In this document: one piece after another, positions 53,850 through 62,010 of the stretch
Layout of the letters: each line of letters begins with the position of its first letter
Numbering within the stretch: the stretch's first letter is position 1
NCBI RefSeq assembly: GCF_004769195.1
Contig: NZ_RQET01000009.1
Location: 124,001-188,000 of the forward strand
Direction of reading: 5' to 3'
DNA: 64,000 nt
Origin: Leptospira fletcheri
GTDB lineage: Bacteria > Spirochaetota > Leptospiria > Leptospirales > Leptospiraceae
Translations under genes and position numbers: made by a program
The notes under the pieces: generated by a model
What the model saw: only the letters and a program-made list of their open reading frames with translations
Told to the model about the DNA's origin: nothing
Database searches by the model: none

Positions 53850-55469
53850 TCAAAAAGGGGATAGGATCGTCGTCCGATTCGAAGCGGAATTCTTTAAAAA
53901 ATCATGAGGGCAAACCGGGCTCGGTTCGTCCGAATCCGGCAATACGATTCCCCCTGTCGTCTCCTCGTCGGAACTCGTTCTGGCGTAGGAAAAGGAAATT
54001 CCTCCCATGCGATAAGGCTCGGTATTGATCTGCATGGAATATAAGGTTCCGCTAAAGTTCTTCTTGACCAGGAATAGGCCCGGGCTGGCATTTACGTTCT
54101 GTCTGTCCACTCTTACGAATTGGAATTGTCCCGGATTCAACGTCCAGAGAGGGGAAATGTCGGATAACCGGTACGGAAGGTAAAGTCCTTCCAAATCGAT
54201 TCCGTCCATATTGATTCCTATTAACGGAAATCGAAACATTATGGATTCCAACGATTGTAATAACGCAGGAGATCCGGTCGTATCCGTTCCCGCTTGCATG
54301 AAATCAGGAGTATTGTCTCCGATCGATTGCCAGAGAAAGGAGACGAACATTCTCCGGAACGTATCCGCAGCTGCCGAACCTAATTCACCGACGATCGGAT
54401 CCTGTGTCGTATAGGCGGCGGAAGTCCTACGAAAAGTTTCGAAGAGATTGACCGCATCGGTTCCGCGGAAGCCGGCAATGCCTTGCACACTGGCTTTGAA
54501 AAATAGGTCTCTCTCATCGGTGTTTCCTCCCGCGGAAAGATACAGGTATTTCATGAAAGGATAGGAGAACGCGTAGTCCACCACGGAGTTGTAAAGCGGG
54601 CTCCCGAAAAGTGCGGCCCCGTTGACCCCTCTCGCGCAGGCACCGGGCATATTTCCCCGATAACAACGGATTCTGGCGGACTGCGGAGAATAACCGGCAA
54701 TATCCGAAGCCACTTCGCTGGTGCCTTCGTTGATCCAGGTTTCGTCCCGATTTCCTCCCTGAGCTAGAGCCAAGGCCTCGTATTGGAAACGCACCAAATG
54801 CTGGTACTCGTGGGAAAGCGTAGCTAACAACGTGTCAGGCTTTCCCGCGGCCAAGTCCTGATTCCGAAGATTCACCAGTTGGACCCCGTCCAAATAAAGC
54901 ATGTCCTGATAATTGGATCGTACACGTGAGAAGATGCTGTCCGGATAATAATCCGCGGGATCGAAATAGCCCGCCACAAAAGAACCTCCAGGAAGGCTGC
55001 CGTCCCGGATATCCAAGATGAGGATGGTAACTTTTCCGTCCTTGTCCAGATCGTTCGGCGTTCCGAAAGCGGACGTCAATCTAGGATATATTTGCGAATC
55101 GAATTGGAATGATATATTCTGATAATCTAATGTATTTGGAAGGGTATTTTCGGCGTAAATATTCACATATTGACCGGACGCGGCGAGGTGTGCTTGGGCG
55201 CAATAGGAGGTGTTGGAAGCCAAGTCTCTCGCCCAAAACGCTCCATCTCCGGAACAGTTCGGAGAATAGGCCACTAACGAAAGCAATTGGCTCGCGGAAA
55301 ACGAATTCCCGTCCTCTTTCAGATTCGGATGAAGTAGATTAGAACAATATCCTAAGAAGAGAGTAAGTACCGGTAGGAGGAAAAATCGTGAAACCCGAAA
55401 AGACGTGCGGATTCCCGTCCAGAAAAGGACTTTCACAAAGACCGATTCTCCAGTTTGGAATCCGTTCAT
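53850..55469 (-). CDS. Metallopeptidase-like lipoprotein (HEYQH motif)
   Basis: The 539-residue precursor has a signal segment ending LTLFLGYC, a relaxed lipobox with Cys42 likely lipidated. The catalytic region reads LSHEYQHLVRF, a zinc HExxH variant as HEYQH, followed by DETWINEGTSEVASD, which supplies a probable third ligand Glu. This arrangement resembles the hyicolysin-type M30 peptidases, which may be the closest family. Before it is DKDGKVTILILD. A GTG at 55436 is an alternative start that shortens the pre-signal part. Its substrate is unknown. The location suggests a surface-exposed enzyme. Confidence 0.72.
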   Translation of the reverse strand: MNGFQTGESVFVKVLFWTGIRTSFRVSRFFLLPVLTLFLGYCSNLLHPNLKEDGNSFSASQLLSLVAYSPNCSGDGAFWARDLASNTSYCAQAHLAASGQYVNIYAENTLPNTLDYQNISFQFDSQIYPRLTSAFGTPNDLDKDGKVTILILDIRDGSLPGGSFVAGYFDPADYYPDSIFSRVRSNYQDMLYLDGVQLVNLRNQDLAAGKPDTLLATLSHEYQHLVRFQYEALALAQGGNRDETWINEGTSEVASDIAGYSPQSARIRCYRGNMPGACARGVNGAALFGSPLYNSVVDYAFSYPFMKYLYLSAGGNTDERDLFFKASVQGIAGFRGTDAVNLFETFRRTSAAYTTQDPIVGELGSAAADTFRRMFVSFLWQSIGDNTPDFMQAGTDTTGSPALLQSLESIMFRFPLIGINMDGIDLEGLYLPYRLSDISPLWTLNPGQFQFVRVDRQNVNASPGLFLVKKNFSGTLYSMQINTEPYRMGGISFSYARTSSDEETTGGIVLPDSDEPSPVCPHDFLKNSASNRTTILSPF

Positions 55470-55563
55470 GAGGAACTCTTTCCGGAATAGGAATCTGCTT
55501 TACGCGGTGATGGACCTATCCTACGGTCAATTAAGAAGGACCCCCGTTTCGGAGCAAGTCGCA

Positions 55564-56349
55564 TTGACCTTTTTGGATTTTAACCTTTGGAAATATTTTT
55601 CCAATTTTGGAAATATATTTTTTATCTCTTTGTTCGTTTTACAGTGTTCCTTTCGTCCTTCTCCGATAGATCGTCCGGATCTAATGAACTACCCCGAAGG
55701 GATTACTGCTCTTCCCGAAGACGGCGAATATTTTTCTCCCATACGATCTCTTCCTACTGGCTTCTATGTTCGACAGATATTCATGAACAATAAAAGACAT
55801 AGACCGGAATTTTTGATCAGCCAACTCACCGTGACCGAAGCTAAGAATTGGGAAGAAACCAGATTCGAAGGAAAACTCGTGGCGGATCCGGAAGGGAAAG
55901 GTTACCGTTTTCGCCCCAAGCTTTGTAGGATATTCACCAGCAAAGGCCCGGGAGATCGATGGGCATTAACCCGCGCATTCGAATGCGATCATTTCGAATT
56001 TCTAATATGGAAAGCGGGTCCGAACGAAATTCGTCTAGTTCCCGGACCTGAAGGCGAGGAGGAAGGACTCCTATTAAGACGTTCCGTTTCCTCGGTTCCG
56101 GGAAGAGTGACCGCAGTAGTATTGAGAGCAAAAGAGGGGATCCTGGAAATCTGGGGGATTCGACTCGCGAGAGTGCGAAAGGAAGCGACTTTGGTCATAG
56201 AAAAGCCGGACGGTAAAAGGACAAGGTTACGATCCCTGAAAACGGTGGAAACTACGGGAGAAATTCAGGCAGACGGAAATACTCTCCGTCCGGGAGATCT
56301 GATCCTATACACGAACCCCGGAGAAGCGGGACCCTTGGCTTACGAGTGA
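55564..56349 (+). CDS. Putative lipoprotein of unknown function
   Basis: A TTG at 55564, with GGAG nine bases upstream, gives 261 residues starting with a hydrophobic segment and ending in FVLQC, a relaxed spirochaetal lipobox at Cys28. Earlier in-frame ATGs (55405, 55510) would put a long charged stretch before the signal. The mature part is beta-rich with GEIQADGNTLRPGDLIL and LRRSVSSVPGRVTAVVLRAK near the end. It is convergent with the LRR gene, nine bases apart. No domain is recognised. Confidence 0.58.
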   Translation: MTFLDFNLWKYFSNFGNIFFISLFVLQCSFRPSPIDRPDLMNYPEGITALPEDGEYFSPIRSLPTGFYVRQIFMNNKRHRPEFLISQLTVTEAKNWEETRFEGKLVADPEGKGYRFRPKLCRIFTSKGPGDRWALTRAFECDHFEFLIWKAGPNEIRLVPGPEGEEEGLLLRRSVSSVPGRVTAVVLRAKEGILEIWGIRLARVRKEATLVIEKPDGKRTRLRSLKTVETTGEIQADGNTLRPGDLILYTNPGEAGPLAYE

Positions 56350-56357
56350 TTTCCGAG

Positions 56358-57164
56358 TTAAGGTTTCGGGTCCAGTCCGGTTTCGGAGTCGAGTATTTTG
56401 CGTAAGCCCGGAAAGATTTTTAGATAGGGAAGTTTCCTTCGTATTTCGGAAATTTCCTCATTCGAGACCTCTGTCCGATCTAGTTGAAGATGCAAGAGTT
56501 CGCTTAATCCGTACAGCGGGAGAAGATTCCGTACCTTCGTTCCTTGTAGATACAATTCCCTCAATTGGGAACAGTTCGATAAAGGCTTTAAATCCGATAC
56601 GAGTGTGTTCCTCAACTCTAGATGGCGAACGGCACAACCTTTGCCGAGGAAATCTAAAGAATCGACTTTCGTGTTGGAAAGTTCGATCCGAGTCAATTGG
56701 TTCCAGGACGTATAAGTGGCGAGATCCGAATTTTGCAGCGGAATTCCATTCAATATCAGAGAATCCAATTTGCGAACTTTTTCCAACGGTTTGAAATCGC
56801 GTACCTTCGTCCCCGAAAGATTCAAATAACGCAATTTCGGCAGATCGGGTAGGGCTTCCAAGGAGACCAGATCCGAAGAGGGAAATTCCAAGGTTTCCAC
56901 TTTCGAAAAGGAAGCGAGGTCCGTTAATTCAGGAGTCTGGTCAAAACCGATCCAACGGGTGTCCTGGTGATAAAATGCGATCGTTTTTCCGGACGAATTC
57001 CGTATAGGCAGTCCGGCCTTCGTATGAAAAAGGCAATGGCAAAGTAGGAAGCCGAAGAGAAAAAGAATTCTGCGCACGGATGCATTGTAAGAAATAGGAA
57101 TCGGATTGGAAGCCCGATTTTTCCCGGAACGTCTTCGGGCGCCGGATTTAATCTGGGTTGACAT
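56358..57164 (-). CDS. Leucine-rich-repeat protein
   Basis: From the ATG at 57164 the product has 268 residues: a basic N-terminal segment, a hydrophobic segment (VRRILFLFGFLLCHCLF), then about six leucine-rich repeats of 22-23 residues such as LPKLRYLNLSGTKVRDFKPL and CSQLRELYLQGTKVRNLLPL, of the bacterial TpLRR-like type with TKV turns. It is probably exported and mediates protein contacts. The start is uncertain: a GTG at 57077 would place the signal peptide at the very N-terminus. It is divergent from the Fur-family regulator. Confidence 0.68.
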   Translation of the reverse strand: MSTQIKSGARRRSGKNRASNPIPISYNASVRRILFLFGFLLCHCLFHTKAGLPIRNSSGKTIAFYHQDTRWIGFDQTPELTDLASFSKVETLEFPSSDLVSLEALPDLPKLRYLNLSGTKVRDFKPLEKVRKLDSLILNGIPLQNSDLATYTSWNQLTRIELSNTKVDSLDFLGKGCAVRHLELRNTLVSDLKPLSNCSQLRELYLQGTKVRNLLPLYGLSELLHLQLDRTEVSNEEISEIRRKLPYLKIFPGLRKILDSETGLDPKP

Positions 57165-57187
57165 AGTCCGCGAATAAATCGCAAGAT
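57158..57187 (+). promoter_or_regulatory. Candidate promoter for the Fur-family regulator
   Basis: TTGACA at 57158-57163 matches the -35 consensus exactly. With an 18-base spacer the -10 position would be CAAGAT (57182-57187), a poor match. The -35 overlaps the first codons of the divergent LRR gene if it starts at 57164, which argues for a shorter LRR gene or against this promoter. Confidence 0.3.
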
Positions 57188-57225
57188 CCTTAATGTGAAC
57201 CGCAAGTTTTCTTCGGGATTGCAAT

Positions 57226-57624
57226 ATGAGCGAAGATAAAAAGAGCGCTTCCAGAAAAACGAAACAGAAAGAAGAGATTTTTCGCGTAATTCAGGATGCG
57301 AAAGGACCTCTCTCCGTAAAGGAAATCCACGACCTCTCCAAACTTTCCCTGAAAAATATAGGAATCGCCACGGTCTATCGTACTGTGAACCATCTACTGG
57401 AATCCGAAAAGATCCACGAAATCAAATTACCCGGAGAATCCTCGCGTTTCGAAACCAGCCATTTGGAGCACCATCACCACTTTCATTGCACCGAATGTGA
57501 TCGAGTCTTTGACGTGGAAGTCTGTCCTTTTCCGATCGAGAACCTACCCAAAGGCTTTCGGGTGGATTCCCACGAGATTTTACTCTACGGTGTCTGTTCG
57601 GAATGTAACAAAATCCAAAAATGA
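57226..57624 (+). CDS. Fur/PerR-family metal-responsive regulator
   Basis: The 132-residue protein has an N-terminal winged helix (KQKEEIFRVIQDAKGPLSVKEIH to TVYRTVNHLLESEKI) and a C-terminal dimerisation/metal domain with HHHHFHC, a CTEC pair (Cys87 region) and CSEC near the end. The metal site reads His-rich HLEHHHHFHC. It could be a Fur, Zur or PerR; the metal and targets cannot be told from the sequence. It is translationally coupled to the SGNH-like gene downstream (ATGA overlap). Confidence 0.85.
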   Translation: MSEDKKSASRKTKQKEEIFRVIQDAKGPLSVKEIHDLSKLSLKNIGIATVYRTVNHLLESEKIHEIKLPGESSRFETSHLEHHHHFHCTECDRVFDVEVCPFPIENLPKGFRVDSHEILLYGVCSECNKIQK

Positions 57625-59189
57625 ACGAAAAAAAAACCAAAGTGCGCGTTCTCTTTTTGAGTATAGCGTTTCTGCTCTCCTTCTTTTTCTTAGATAGAAT
57701 CATCTTCTCTTCCATTCTATTCAATTTTCCTAATGAATTGGAATGGGACACGTCCCCATGGTACAATTTTCTGGAGAAGAGACGAAGGATCCGGTTCGAT
57801 CCGGACGAATCCGGTATTTTAGCGGTAGGAAGCAGTGTGGCTTTGTATTCTCTGTTTCCGGATCGTTTAACGGAAAATCTAAGACGAAAGGCGGAAGCGG
57901 GAACAAACCCGATCCGTGCCGAGTTCTATGCCCACCCTGCTTTGACCCCCTCGGATTTTTATTATTATCGGGAGGACATAGCCTCCAAGACGCCGAAATT
58001 AGTCGTCTATGTTCTGAATCCGGCGGATCTACAATTGGATTATCTGGTAAGCGAAAAGGAATTAAAGACCGGAAAGTTGGATCCTTCCATTCCATTCGAA
58101 GAGGAAAGATTGTTTTCGGATTTCAGTCGGGGAAGGCACCAAAACAGGATTCTGTATCCGGCCCAATTCTTTCGGGAAAATGCCCGTCGGATTTGGAAGT
58201 TGGGCAAACCCGTGTTCTTGGAACTCTTGTCCAGATCCTTGTTCCTGCTGACTCGGTACCGTAATTTCGTGTACGATCCGTTCGATTCCTTTATCGAACA
58301 CCATCTCCGTAGCGGACGTTCGTATCATTATTATACGGGCATCCTGCCGGAGGAAGGAATTTATCTACGAGGCTGGACCAAGCCCAAATTCAGTATCGAG
58401 TGCGAACTTAAGAACGGGAAATTGGTCGATAGCTTTTTTTCCCAAAAGAAGAACACCAGGTTGAAGATCTTTCAAGAAACTCCCGAAGAACTACTGCTAT
58501 TAAACGAAAACTTCGAAAGCCGCGGCTGGCACGGCTTGGAGCTGCAGTTTCCGGGCGACGCGGAAAAAATCCGCCTGCGTTTCGAGACCGAACCTCCCGT
58601 TTCCTCCGACGAAGTGGACGATCGCATCTTCGGAATTCCGGAGGTTTACGGGCTTAGGCTTTCCCAAAATTTCTGTCGTAAGGACTTTCGTAAGGATATT
58701 TCCTACGATCGGATCCCGGGAATAGACGACGACAGGATTTCCGCACTGAGCGATACCGCTTATTTAGAAGATTATGAAAAAAGAATATATAGAAGCGAAG
58801 ACGGAGAAGCCGCATTGACCCGTTTGAAAGTGATCCGGATGGCCAAGCGAAAACTGCGGGAATCGGATTCTTACTTCTCCTGGTCGGAACTGGAATACCT
58901 GAAAAAAGGGATAGAATTTCTGGAAGGAAAAGGAGTTCGGGTCCTATTAATCAATTCTCCGGAAAATCCGTTGGAAAGATCGTTATACGAGGAAAGTCCT
59001 TGGTACAAAGGATACCTTTCTTATCTAAAAAATCTAGGCGGGGCCAAATATACCTTTAAGGACGCTAAGGATTTATTTTCGGACAAGAAAGACTTTTTGG
59101 ATCCGCATCATTTAACTTTTCGGGCCGCGAGATCCGCCACCGACGAGTATTCGAATTGGATCCTCTCCGAATTATCTTCCGTCAAATAG
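57621..59189 (+). CDS. SGNH-hydrolase-like membrane-anchored protein, copy 3
   Basis: The 522-residue protein has an N-terminal anchor (about 8-28), an SGNH-like domain with VGSSVALYSLF for block I and FLDPHHLTFR for block V (DxxH), and a middle insertion (about 225-360) with beta-rich sequence that copies 1 and 2 lack. It is related in layout to the MBOAT partners at 40867 and 43370 but has no MBOAT gene beside it. Instead a GT-C-like gene follows nine bases later. The GSS Ser and the DxxH pair could make it an acyl-transfer or esterase enzyme (inference). Confidence 0.68.
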   Translation: MNEKKTKVRVLFLSIAFLLSFFFLDRIIFSSILFNFPNELEWDTSPWYNFLEKRRRIRFDPDESGILAVGSSVALYSLFPDRLTENLRRKAEAGTNPIRAEFYAHPALTPSDFYYYREDIASKTPKLVVYVLNPADLQLDYLVSEKELKTGKLDPSIPFEEERLFSDFSRGRHQNRILYPAQFFRENARRIWKLGKPVFLELLSRSLFLLTRYRNFVYDPFDSFIEHHLRSGRSYHYYTGILPEEGIYLRGWTKPKFSIECELKNGKLVDSFFSQKKNTRLKIFQETPEELLLLNENFESRGWHGLELQFPGDAEKIRLRFETEPPVSSDEVDDRIFGIPEVYGLRLSQNFCRKDFRKDISYDRIPGIDDDRISALSDTAYLEDYEKRIYRSEDGEAALTRLKVIRMAKRKLRESDSYFSWSELEYLKKGIEFLEGKGVRVLLINSPENPLERSLYEESPWYKGYLSYLKNLGGAKYTFKDAKDLFSDKKDFLDPHHLTFRAARSATDEYSNWILSELSSVK

Positions 59190-59198
59190 GAGTTTCCG

Positions 59199-60449
59199 TT
59201 GTTTCAATTCAGATCCGTCTCTTTTTTCCGAAAATTCCCGTTCGCAGCGGAAAAAATATTAGAAAAACGAAATGTAGTACTCTTGGTCTTTTTTCTGATG
59301 TACGCTTTTTCCTCCGTTTTAGTCTGGAAAAAATACGGATGGAATCCCAGTTCTCAAGTGAATTTCGGCCTAGAATTCTGCCAATTCAACGCGGATCGCA
59401 CGCCGGAAGGGGCGGTCGTATTTTTGGGTGAAGAGGGAAATCTCGGATCCGGTTACGACGGCCAGATTTTTTACTTCTATTCCAGAATGCTTTCCGATTT
59501 CGGATTGGATTGGCCTAAGGGTTTCGAAACGAGCGTGAGGGCGCCGAGGATCGGGTATCCTCTCTTGGTTTCCCCTTTCGGATGGTTCGGTCGAACAGGT
59601 ACGATCTTCGGAATGTACTTCTTGCATTTTTTACTTGTGGTTCTTTCCTTTTTCGCGCTTTACGATTTGTTACCGGAAAACCGAAGGTTCTTAACTTCGT
59701 TCTATCTTTTTTCCCCCTTCGCGTTGGGAGGCTATGTCCTTCTTGTTTCGGACGCAATCCTGGCGAGTCTTTTGATACTTTGTTATTGGGCGTACCGAAA
59801 GGATCGGTTTTTGCTTTTCTCCTTGCTGGGTGGACTCGCTCTTCTTACGAAAGAGCAGGCGCTTTTTCTGCTGTTTCCCCTCGGTTTGGATGCGCTTCTA
59901 AAAAAGGAATTCCGTCGAGCTCTTTGGGTTGCGAGTAGTCTTGTTTTGCCGTTACTCTGGAACGTTTATCTTCGTTCCGTTTTATCGGAATCTTCGCCGG
60001 CCAGGTTTGCGGAATTTTTTGATCCGTTAGGCGGCATTGCGGGATATCTCAGGGAGATTTATGAGGCTTTTTTTTCGGGGACATTGCCGGAGGAGGGCGG
60101 AAGGTTTCGAACGATCGCGAAGAAGTTCTCCCGCTTCCCCCTTCTCTTATTGTTTCTCAGCGGATGCGTTCTTCTCTTTCAAGGGAATCGAAAGAAGGGA
60201 TTTCCGTTCCGTTTGGGAATGGGCCTGACCTTGTTTTCCGTTTTTTCGGCGGGCTATGTGTTGTATTGGGCTACGTACGAAAATATTTCCCGCATGTTTA
60301 CGGTTTCCATTCCGCTTTTGGTGCTTTGGCAGTCCGAAGACGAAACTCTTTCCGCTCGGCATTACTGGGGGATTGTCGCGCTCGTGTTGGCGCTCTTTTT
60401 CGTAAAGATCGCCTTCATTTCCAAGCCGTTGGCGTATTCGATCTGGTAA
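59199..60449 (+). CDS. Polytopic membrane protein, GT-C glycosyltransferase-like
   Basis: The 416-residue protein starts with TTG nine bases after the SGNH-like gene and has about ten transmembrane helices. The first periplasmic loop holds GYDGQIFYFYSRML, an acidic motif common in bacterial GT-C-type mannosyltransferase-like proteins, then APRIGYPLLVSPFGWFG. Later GGLALLTKEQALFLLFP is typical of this fold. With the SGNH-like gene it forms a small glycan-modification unit behind the Fur-family gene. The sugar and acceptor are unknown. Confidence 0.65.
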   Translation: MFQFRSVSFFRKFPFAAEKILEKRNVVLLVFFLMYAFSSVLVWKKYGWNPSSQVNFGLEFCQFNADRTPEGAVVFLGEEGNLGSGYDGQIFYFYSRMLSDFGLDWPKGFETSVRAPRIGYPLLVSPFGWFGRTGTIFGMYFLHFLLVVLSFFALYDLLPENRRFLTSFYLFSPFALGGYVLLVSDAILASLLILCYWAYRKDRFLLFSLLGGLALLTKEQALFLLFPLGLDALLKKEFRRALWVASSLVLPLLWNVYLRSVLSESSPARFAEFFDPLGGIAGYLREIYEAFFSGTLPEEGGRFRTIAKKFSRFPLLLLFLSGCVLLFQGNRKKGFPFRLGMGLTLFSVFSAGYVLYWATYENISRMFTVSIPLLVLWQSEDETLSARHYWGIVALVLALFFVKIAFISKPLAYSIW

Positions 60450-60455
60450 GAGGTC

Positions 60456-62006
60456 CTACTTACGCTCTCCCATAGCAGAGGCGGGAATCTTGTACTGGGC
60501 TCCTATTCTGGAATTCGCTTTTGCCATCTCTTTCTTGTCCAATACCACTTCGGTTCCATCGTCTAACCTTAGAGAAACGATATCTTTTTTGGACTCCCGG
60601 ACTTTCCGCATGAGGTCTTGGATGGAATTCACGGAAATTCCGTCCGCGGATTCCAGAATTCTTCCGAAAATGTCGTGGTATCCGTTATTGGATTCGTCGG
60701 GGATCACTTGGGATAGAAGTACGATGCGACTCTGGGGTTCCCCCAAAGAACGGAATTTGTGGTAATCGTACAGGTACAGCAGTTTTTTATCCACCCTTGA
60801 TCTCCAGTCCTTTCCCCATTCCAAAAGATAATTTTCGGAAAGTTCGAGAAATAAGAAGCCGCCGTTTAAGTAATAATCGGGGCGATTGGAAGGGTCTCTA
60901 TGAGGAATCCGGACGGCGGAATAAGGAAAGGGTTTTAAAGGGAGGTCCACTTCCATCTTCTTCTTATCCCTCAGGATCAGAACCGGAACGGTTTTCCCGA
61001 TTTCGTAACCGAATTCGTCTCCGGCATGTGCAAGAAAGGAAAAAACCTGTTTGCCGTAGGTGGAATGTTCGAAATAGCCTTTGGAATCTATTTTCTTGCC
61101 GCCGAATTCTAGGACTACGTCTCCCGCCTTGAGCACTCCATCCGCGGAACTTCCGGGGAGTACTTCCGCTACTAGGATTCCTTCGTTTTTACCTGAGATT
61201 CCGTAGAATTCTTTTGTAGCGGAATCCGTGACAGGGCGATGACGGAATCCCTTGTATGCGATCCGATCCGATTTCCCGGAAAGTCCTAAAAATTTACGGA
61301 TCAAAAAGGAAGGAATGGCTCTACCTGCGTTCTTATCTCCGGTAAAATCGAATAGAATGCCTGCGGCTTTTCCTTCCGAAACGATCACTTCCCCGTTTCC
61401 GTTCAGAGTTTCTGCGGAATTCACATCCAAGATCGGCAGCTCGATTTGGCCCTGAGGATAAAGGTCCAGATCCAGACTGAGCAAGGCTCCGCTCGCACTT
61501 TGTATAGATCCGGAATTATCCAATTGATAAATTGCGATCTGCTGAGGGTAGACGATTTTTTGCTGGAATTCCAGGGGCTTTAAGTCTTCGAAGAAACCTT
61601 TTTCCTCTACGGTCAATAACGCGAGGTTCGTTTCCGAATCGGTACGCGAGATCTCCGCTTTGGTTTCCGTATAAGAGGAGAATTTTTTGACCTCCACCAA
61701 AGTGGAATACTGCAGGATCTGCGCGGGAACTAAAATGCGATTTCCGTTTACTACTATCCCGACTCCTCTTCGAACCCGGGGATTCTTTTTTTTCCAAGGA
61801 GAAATGTAATCCGGTTCTTGGAAGGAGACCTTGATTTGAACGATGCTTTTTTCGAAACCGTTGTCGGACCGGTTAGAGACTGTTCCGGAACCTTTCATCT
61901 CGGAGTTTTTTTTCACCGGGGACTTGGACGGTTTTCCGTTTTTGGATTCGGTCGAGGAAACGGTAAAGACGAGAAGGAATGAGAGGAATAGAATGCGTAA
62001 TTTCAA
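60456..62006 (-). CDS. Deg/HtrA-like protein with all three catalytic residues replaced
   Basis: The 516-residue exported protein (signal peptide 1-18) keeps the trypsin-like fold and PDZ domains of its neighbour but lacks the triad: ILVPAQILQ has Gln96 where the active His is, SETNLALL has Asn127 for Asp, and TLNGNGEV has Asn204 for Ser. PDZ-like sequences follow at GILVAEVLPGSSADGVLKAGD and later DIFGRILESADGISVN. It starts four bases after the active Deg gene, on the same strand. It probably binds substrates or regulates the active protein instead of cutting (inference). Confidence 0.85.
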   Translation of the reverse strand: MKLRILFLSFLLVFTVSSTESKNGKPSKSPVKKNSEMKGSGTVSNRSDNGFEKSIVQIKVSFQEPDYISPWKKKNPRVRRGVGIVVNGNRILVPAQILQYSTLVEVKKFSSYTETKAEISRTDSETNLALLTVEEKGFFEDLKPLEFQQKIVYPQQIAIYQLDNSGSIQSASGALLSLDLDLYPQGQIELPILDVNSAETLNGNGEVIVSEGKAAGILFDFTGDKNAGRAIPSFLIRKFLGLSGKSDRIAYKGFRHRPVTDSATKEFYGISGKNEGILVAEVLPGSSADGVLKAGDVVLEFGGKKIDSKGYFEHSTYGKQVFSFLAHAGDEFGYEIGKTVPVLILRDKKKMEVDLPLKPFPYSAVRIPHRDPSNRPDYYLNGGFLFLELSENYLLEWGKDWRSRVDKKLLYLYDYHKFRSLGEPQSRIVLLSQVIPDESNNGYHDIFGRILESADGISVNSIQDLMRKVRESKKDIVSLRLDDGTEVVLDKKEMAKANSRIGAQYKIPASAMGERK

Positions 62007-62010
62007 AGAA

